From CAZYQW01 sp964649825 (GTDB lineage Bacteria; Planctomycetota; B15-G4; JADJEK01): a DNA stretch of 64,000 nucleotides. The position numbers and the translations under genes were made by a program. Location: positions 1-64,000 of the forward strand of contig CAZYQW010000130.1 in the NCBI GenBank assembly GCA_964649825.1, in the 5' to 3' direction. A model generated the notes under the pieces. The model had not been told where the DNA came from, did not search any database, and was given only the letters and a program-made list of their open reading frames with translations. Positions 59,084 to 64,000 of this stretch are shown one piece after another (the stretch's first letter is position 1; every line of letters begins with the position of its first letter).

Positions 59084-61546
59084 TCACGCGTCGCAGAAGG
59101 TGATCGCCAGACCCGGGCTCGCCGCGAACCCCGCGGGGCCGGCCGGGTCGCTTACGACGAGCTGGAGGTCGACCTCGATCCCCACGAAGACCGCGTCGTT
59201 CGGGAGCGCGGCCGGGAGGACGAGCGCGCCGGTGCCGGGCACGCCGGCCATCCCACCCGAGGCGACCGCGATAAGGAAGAAGGGCGGTGCGGGATCGACG
59301 AGGAGCGTGATGCCGGACGTGGGAATGGCGGCCTTCTTGACGCCGAGCGCGAGCAGCGCCGGCGCGCCGCCGAGCAAGTCGCCGAACGTCACCACGAACG
59401 TCGGGTTGCCGATGCGCGGCGCCCCGTTCGAGGACGCCGACGGCACGAAGCCGCCGCTCCCCGCGGTGCCCGTTCCGTAGACCTGGGCGGGGTCGCACGC
59501 GGGGTCGTAGCGGACGACGAACGCGTCCTGGCCGCCTCCGCCGGCGCTCGGTCCGTTCGGCGTGCTGGGGAAGTTCGCGGAGAACGTCTGTCCGAGCACG
59601 GTGGCGCGCCCGTCCGCGCGCACGGTCACCGACGCGGCCTCGTCGTTGGAGCTGCCGCCGATGAAGGTGGAGAAGAGGAGCAAGGCTCCGTCCGCCGCCA
59701 TCTTCGTGACGAACCCCTCGGTGTTGCCCAGCGCACCGGGAGTGGGCTGCGTGGCGTCGACGACGGGGAAGTTCGCGGAGCGCGTGACTCCCACCAGCCA
59801 GAGGGACCCGTCCGGATCGACGTCGAGGTCGCGCACGTCGTCCTGCCCCGAGCCGCCGAGATAGGTGGAAAAGAGCAGACCGCCGGCGCCCGCGGAGAGG
59901 TCGAGCCCGGACGCGAACGCGTCCCACAAGCCGCCGATCGTGGACTGCGTCGCGCTTGCCGTCACCGGGAAGTTCATCGATTGGGTGACCCCGGCGAGCA
60001 GCACGTTCTCGCCGCCGAGGGCATGCACGCGTGGTCCGAGCGCGAGGCCGGCGTCTCCGTCCGCGCCCGAGCCGCCGAGGCGCGTCACGTAGTCGAACGT
60101 CGCTCCGGCCGCGTCGAGCCGTGCCAGGAACACATCCGTGCCGCCCTGGGGCGCGGTCTGGAGCGCGTTCGCCGTGGTCGGGAAGTCGGCGGCCGACGTC
60201 GTGTATCCGCCGACGAGCGTCCGGCCGAGCGCGTCGACGTCGACGTCGAACGCGTCCTCGCTCGCCGAGCCGCCGAGGTACGTCGACAGGAGCAACCCCG
60301 CCGCGCCTCCGGCGGGATCGATCCGCGCGACGAACGCGTCGAACGAGCCGGCGCTCGCCGGGTACGGAGCCCCTGCCGTGGTCGGAAGGTCGGTCGACAG
60401 CGTGAATCCGGTCAGATGGACGACTCCAGACCCATCCAGCACCATTCCGCGGGCGACCTCGGACGACGATCCGCCGAAGTACGAGCCGTACACGAGCTGC
60501 GTGCCGTCCGGTGAGAGCCCGACGAGGAACGCATCGGGCACGAACGGGTTCGCGCCGTTGAACGTCGTGTCGAGCGCGTTGGCCGTGGTCGGGAAGTCCG
60601 TGCTCGTCGTATCGCCGATCAGCCAGACGTTGCCGGCTGCATCGACCGCCGCGCTCCGCCCCTCTTCCACGCCGCTGCCGCCGAGGTACGTGATCCAATC
60701 GAACGCGTTGCCGGACGGGCCGAGCCGCGCCACGAACACGTCGGGCGTCGTCGCCGCCGCGGGCTGGAGGACGCCGGGCGTCGTGGGCAGATTCGCCGAG
60801 AATGTCGTGCCGACGACGACCGTGGCACCGCCGGGAGCGGCCGTGATTGCGCCGACCCGCTCGAGTCCGGATCCTCCCAACACGCCGCTGAAGTCGATCA
60901 CCGGGTCGATGACGAGCGCGACACCAGGCTCCGCTCGGGGCACGCGGAAGGCGATGCGATCGGAGCCCTCGAGCTCGAAGCGACCCGGAACGGGGATACG
61001 CTCGCCCTCGTCGACCGAGAAGACGACCGGCGCGCCGTGCCGCAGCACGCCCGCGGGCGTGACGAGCTCGAGGCCGCCCGTCTCGTCGATGCGGAGCGAC
61101 GCGCCTTCGAACTCGAGCGCGATGCCGTCGGCGGCTGGACCGGAGACGACCTCGAGGTCGTACTCGACGACCGTGCCGCGCGCGCGCAGGACGAGGTCGA
61201 CGCCGGGACGCACTTCTTCGGCGCGCACGACGCGGTACCGCGGCACGCCGGCGATCCACTCGTCCGGCGCACCGAGCAGGTAGGTCGCGGTGCCCGCGCG
61301 CTCCTCCCCCACGAGGGACGCGGCGGGGCTGCCGTCGACGATCCGCATCAGGACGCGATGCCCGCCGGGAAGGACGAAGTCCATCCCGGTCCTCCGGACC
61401 TCCACCGTGGCTTCCGCGCGACGGAGGAGGAACTCGACGTCCGTCCCCGCCTGGCCGCGGTTCGCCTCGAACGCAAACGGAAGCTCGGCGGCGGTCGCCG
61501 ACGGAAGGAGCACGAGGAACAGGGGCAATGGGCGGAGGCAACGCAT
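59084..61546 (-). CDS. Secreted SBBP beta-propeller repeat protein
   Basis: 820 residues. Signal peptide MRCLRPLPLFLVLLPSATAA. Residues about 20-250 resemble the N-terminal domain typical of SBBP proteins (LPFAFEANRGQAGTDVEFLL, GVALVIDPVIDFSGVLGGSG). Then repeats with the SBBP pattern: TYLGGSGVEEGRSAAVDAAG, NVWLIGDTTSTDFPTT, STYLGGSASEDAFDVDVDAL. The last ~125 residues (from GTGTAGSGGFVPSASSNGAP to GFAASPGLAITFCDA) are a separate beta-rich module that matches the VCBS protein at 55137-57734. ATG at 61546. Exported; possibly surface-attached through the C-terminal module. Confidence 0.85.
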   Translation of the reverse strand: MRCLRPLPLFLVLLPSATAAELPFAFEANRGQAGTDVEFLLRRAEATVEVRRTGMDFVLPGGHRVLMRIVDGSPAASLVGEERAGTATYLLGAPDEWIAGVPRYRVVRAEEVRPGVDLVLRARGTVVEYDLEVVSGPAADGIALEFEGASLRIDETGGLELVTPAGVLRHGAPVVFSVDEGERIPVPGRFELEGSDRIAFRVPRAEPGVALVIDPVIDFSGVLGGSGLERVGAITAAPGGATVVVGTTFSANLPTTPGVLQPAAATTPDVFVARLGPSGNAFDWITYLGGSGVEEGRSAAVDAAGNVWLIGDTTSTDFPTTANALDTTFNGANPFVPDAFLVGLSPDGTQLVYGSYFGGSSSEVARGMVLDGSGVVHLTGFTLSTDLPTTAGAPYPASAGSFDAFVARIDPAGGAAGLLLSTYLGGSASEDAFDVDVDALGRTLVGGYTTSAADFPTTANALQTAPQGGTDVFLARLDAAGATFDYVTRLGGSGADGDAGLALGPRVHALGGENVLLAGVTQSMNFPVTASATQSTIGGLWDAFASGLDLSAGAGGLLFSTYLGGSGQDDVRDLDVDPDGSLWLVGVTRSANFPVVDATQPTPGALGNTEGFVTKMAADGALLLFSTFIGGSSNDEAASVTVRADGRATVLGQTFSANFPSTPNGPSAGGGGQDAFVVRYDPACDPAQVYGTGTAGSGGFVPSASSNGAPRIGNPTFVVTFGDLLGGAPALLALGVKKAAIPTSGITLLVDPAPPFFLIAVASGGMAGVPGTGALVLPAALPNDAVFVGIEVDLQLVVSDPAGPAGFAASPGLAITFCDA

Positions 61547-61815
61547 GGTTTCGATCCTTCGATGACTCGACTCGTGGCCTCCCTCCCTTGGCTGCGGCGG
61601 CGGCCGATCTGCCGCCGCCGCGGAGAAAAGCCGCGCTCGAGCGGCACGGGCAGCGAGCGGCATTGGCCCCAGCGCGAGCGGCAGCACTTCGATCCGTCCT
61701 CGACCCGCTGCTTCCCCGTGGCCGAGATCCGTGGCGTCGCGGTCGCGATTCCGTGGGACGGGGCGAGCCGGGTACGATCGGACCGTCCTCCACTTCCATC
61801 GATCAAGGAGCGCGC

Positions 61816-62238
61816 GTGGCCGATCCCGCAAAGGACCCAACCGATTCGATCCGCGAGAGGGCGAGCCGCTATCCAGGCGTCGACGAAGGCACGGCCTGCA
61901 CGCAGAGCGCGTTCAAGGCCGGCAAGAAGGCGTTCCTGTACATCGGAGTGCAGGGCGGGCGCTGCAAGGCGATGTTCAAGCTCGACCAGTCGCTCCCCGA
62001 GGCGATGGCGCTGGCGCGCGAGCGCCCCGACGACGTCCAGGTCGGCGTGAACGGCTGGGTCACCGCCCGTTTCTCGGCCGACGCGCCGATGCCGAAGCGG
62101 CGCTGGGAGAAGTGGCTCGACGAGAGCTACGCGCTGGCGATGCGGACGGGCGCCGCGAAGGCCCGACCGAAGGCCGGGACGAAGCCCGCGTCGAAGAAGC
62201 CCGCGGCGCGGAAAGCAGCGTCGAAGACGCGGCCCTGA
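61816..62238 (+). CDS. MmcQ/YjbR-like protein with basic Lys/Ala C-terminal tail
   Basis: 140 residues. The core AFLYIGVQGGRCKAMFKLDQ, SLPEAMALARERPDDVQVGV, and ARFSADAPMPKRRWEKWLDE match YjbR-type folds (small alpha/beta proteins, possibly DNA- or ligand-binding). From about residue 113 the protein is a histone-H1-like tail rich in Lys, Ala and Pro (KAGTKPASKKPAARKAASKT). The start is GTG at 61816 with aaggag 5 nt upstream. No neighbours suggest a function. The tail may confer DNA binding. Confidence 0.6.
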   Translation: MADPAKDPTDSIRERASRYPGVDEGTACTQSAFKAGKKAFLYIGVQGGRCKAMFKLDQSLPEAMALARERPDDVQVGVNGWVTARFSADAPMPKRRWEKWLDESYALAMRTGAAKARPKAGTKPASKKPAARKAASKTRP

Positions 62239-62313
62239 CGGTCGAGCACCGGCGATACAACGACCGGCGGGCGCACGGTCCCGGATCGAGCGGTCGGTCC
62301 TCGCGGGGCTCGC

Positions 62314-62319
62314 TACAAT
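62314..62319 (+). promoter_or_regulatory. -10-like tacaat upstream of receiver-like gene
   Basis: tacaat lies about 105 nt before the ATG at 62424, in an otherwise GC-rich 185-nt gap. No consensus -35 is visible at 17 nt upstream (the region reads cggtcggtcc). A weak candidate. Confidence 0.25.
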
Positions 62320-62423
62320 CTTGCCGCGCGGCGCCGCGGCCCGACCGATCCCCCCGCCCGCCGCGCCCCCCGGTGGCCACCGCGCCGGGGGATGAGGACG
62401 TACGACCGTTCGGAGGAAACCCC

Positions 62424-62948
62424 ATGCCGATGATCGAGCCAGCCCGCATCTTGATCGTGCAGGATCGCGAGGACACGCTCGAGTACCAGCTCGCGAACTT
62501 CCGGCGGGTCGCCCTCGAGTTCGGCGAGGCGCGCGTCGAGCCGTACGACCTGAAGGAGGACCACGACGCGCTGCTCGCCGACCTGCGCCGCCGCACGCGG
62601 TGGTACGACTGGGTCGTCGCAGACCTGCTGGAGGACGACATCGACGCCGACGCTCTCCACAGCTCGGGCATGAACCTCCTGCGCCGCGTGCGTGCCGAAG
62701 GCCTCTTCCACGCCTACGCGCCGCGCGCCAAGCCTCCGAGCGGGATCCGGTGCATCAGCGTGAACTCCGCGGTCTTCGGGGACGGCGGCCTGGTCGGAAG
62801 CAAGGTCGGGTCGGAGCTCGCGCGGCTCGGCGTGAACGCGGACTGGCTCTGCCCGATCGGCGACGCGTCGCTGCTGGCGCGTCGCATCTTCGATAGCCTC
62901 CTCGCCGAAGGCATCTGCGCGCGCTCCTCGGAGCAGGGAGAGGCGTGA
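62424..62948 (+). CDS. Atypical receiver-like protein
   Basis: 174 residues. The N-terminal strand ARILIVQDREDTLEYQLANF and WVVADLLEDD look like a CheY-type receiver with D14 and D67 at the acidic and phosphoacceptor positions, and GMNLLRRVRAEG the next helix. The spacing between them is longer than in a normal receiver (an inserted segment around residues 38-60), so phosphorylation is uncertain. The last part (GIRCISVNSAVFGDGGLVGS) does not match a DNA-binding domain. ATG at 62424 has cggagg about 8 nt upstream. It overlaps the following GAF-like gene by 4 nt (GTGA). Confidence 0.6.
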   Translation: MPMIEPARILIVQDREDTLEYQLANFRRVALEFGEARVEPYDLKEDHDALLADLRRRTRWYDWVVADLLEDDIDADALHSSGMNLLRRVRAEGLFHAYAPRAKPPSGIRCISVNSAVFGDGGLVGSKVGSELARLGVNADWLCPIGDASLLARRIFDSLLAEGICARSSEQGEA

Positions 62949-64000
62949 CCGAGCCGCTGCCCGACCTCCCGTCCTACCTGCGGGGCCTGCGGGAGCGGAC
63001 CGGCGCCGCGGTCGTCACCGCCTACCTCTCCGATCCGAGCTGGCCGTCCGAACGGAGCAGCTACGTGCTCATCGGGGCGGTCGGGGTCGACCCGGAGTAC
63101 GTCCCGTACATGCGGGGCCCGCTGAAGCCCCAGTCGATGGCGCTGTTCTCCGCGACCGACAACGAGCCGACCCTGGTCGTCCCCGCCCTCGACCCCGAGC
63201 GGCCGTTCGGGCAGAGCGGGTTCTCCGCGCACCACGGCGTCCGTTCCGTGATCCGGCTCTCGATCCGCCTCTCCCACGTGAAGCGACTCTCGCGCAACCT
63301 CCTCCGCCTTCCGCCGATGCTCGAGGTGTTCTTCAGCTTCTCCGAGGCGCTCGCGCGCGGCGAGCTCGAGGCGATCGCGGCGCGGGCGCGCGACGACCTG
63401 GAACGGCACGGCCCCGAGATCCAGCGGCAGGAGGAGCTGAAGCTCCTCCTGAAGCCACGGGTCATCGCGCGCAAGCAGCGCCGGCTCGAACGGATCGCGA
63501 GCGAGTTCGCCGAGCACTGCGTCTTCAACGCGCCGACGCGGGAGCTCCGCCGGCACGTCGACCAGGCCTTCCATGCGCTGTCGCGCTTCCTGATCGAGTC
63601 GTGCTGGCTGCCGTCGAGGTCGACGATCTCCTTCTACTTCTGCCACGCGTGGTCGACGTCGGAGGAGGAGGCCGAGGACCCGGTCCTCGTCTACTCGTAC
63701 CCGGAGACGGAGGCCGACGATCTGAAGCGGATCATCGCCCGCCACCCGGGGGCAGGCCTCGTGCGCTACGTCGCGCGCACCAAGCGGAGCGTCGTGCTCG
63801 ACTCCGTGCGAGACGCCCCGGCCGTGTGGCGGGCGCGACACCTCCAGGCACGCCACGATGGGTTCTCCGTCACGGTGCCGCTGTTCGCGGGCGACCGGCT
63901 GCTCTGCGTGCTCAACGTCGAGTCCGCAGAGGCGGGGTTCGACGACCACTCGGGGACGTTCCTCTGGCGCCTCCTGCCGCAGATCGAGCGCCTGCTCTCG
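62945..64000 (+). CDS. GAF-like sensor protein (3' cut by window)
   Basis: The first 352 codons of an open frame that reaches the end of the window. The N-terminal part (about 1-120) has strands such as TAYLSDPSWPSERSSYVLIG that could be a GAF-like fold, followed by a helical linker (EELKLLLKPRVIARKQRRLE). The C-terminal half (about 200-352) has SFYFCHAWSTSEEEAEDPVL and SVTVPLFAGDRLLCVLNVES, typical of GAF domains. The GTG start forms a GTGA overlap with the receiver-like gene. The end lies outside the window, so a kinase or cyclase output domain cannot be excluded. Confidence 0.6.
   Translation, partial: MTEPLPDLPSYLRGLRERTGAAVVTAYLSDPSWPSERSSYVLIGAVGVDPEYVPYMRGPLKPQSMALFSATDNEPTLVVPALDPERPFGQSGFSAHHGVRSVIRLSIRLSHVKRLSRNLLRLPPMLEVFFSFSEALARGELEAIAARARDDLERHGPEIQRQEELKLLLKPRVIARKQRRLERIASEFAEHCVFNAPTRELRRHVDQAFHALSRFLIESCWLPSRSTISFYFCHAWSTSEEEAEDPVLVYSYPETEADDLKRIIARHPGAGLVRYVARTKRSVVLDSVRDAPAVWRARHLQARHDGFSVTVPLFAGDRLLCVLNVESAEAGFDDHSGTFLWRLLPQIERLLS

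Noticed and set aside
1..64000. CRISPR array, rRNA operon or prophage
   Set aside because: No regularly spaced short repeats, rRNA-like or phage structural sequences were seen.

Overview
This is a very GC-rich, densely coding bacterial window of single-domain to large multidomain genes. No rRNA, tRNA, CRISPR array or prophage was recognised. The best fit is a Planctomycetota chromosome, probably near the uncultivated or Pla163/Pla86-like high-GC lineages. The reasons are an ECF sigma factor/Ser-Thr kinase pair of the kind expanded in that phylum, kinases fused to sulfatase-modifying-factor (FGE) domains, several large secreted VCBS/FG-GAP/SBBP/beta-helix proteins with shared C-terminal modules, and a membrane pyrophosphatase. 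The lineage call is inference from gene content, not from a marker gene.

Layout. 1-7141 (+): an arginine operon, argG(partial)-P-loop protein-argC-argD-argB-argE-argH, with every junction overlapping by 1 or 4 nt. 7143-8553: a REP-associated tyrosine transposase gene bounded by inverted repeats of about 105 bp, then a non-coding stretch with a perfect 24-bp hairpin. 8554-14517: an ECF-like sigma factor, a methyltransferase, a very large kinase-PDZ-FGE protein and a sulfotransferase. 14553-21905: a compact minus-strand cluster (two thermostable-hemolysin-like GNAT-fold proteins, an AMP-dependent ligase, a haem-oxygenase-like diiron protein, an SDR and a DoxX protein) that diverges from a two-component system. 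I consider this the most interesting unit of the window: it looks like a small fatty-acid-derived metabolite pathway of unknown product. 22175-25857: a kinase with a degenerate FGE domain coupled to a coiled-coil lipoprotein, diverging from a folD lacking two cyclohydrolase residues. 25974-38200 (-): SNF2 helicase, YyaL-type thioredoxin-fold protein, rsfS, hppA, a PMT-type glycosyltransferase, an M50-like membrane metalloprotease and an FG-GAP protein.

38270-44216 (-): an ECF sigma/kinase-TPR pair and an ABC exporter operon. 44380-47352 (+): an M48 lipoprotein protease with TPRs, endonuclease III, and a decayed fragment of a SNF2-type helicase. 47512-50604 (-): a beta-helix protein built from four repeats of about 199 residues. 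50889-57734 (+): an ECF sigma factor followed by a FecR/carboxypeptidase-regulatory-like membrane protein, a TPR protein and a VCBS protein. 57922-61546 (-): a di-haem peroxidase and an SBBP-repeat protein. 61816-64000 (+): a YjbR-like protein with a basic tail, then a receiver-like protein coupled to a GAF-like protein cut by the window end.

How they work together: the left operon covers the later steps of arginine synthesis (phosphorylation, reduction, transamination, deacylation, and the two argininosuccinate steps). Ornithine carbamoyltransferase and the first acylation step are not in the window. Most of the rest is signalling (four kinase or sigma modules and a two-component system) and cell-surface display. 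Starts were chosen from overlap, Shine-Dalgarno position and conserved N-termini; several are GTG or TTG.
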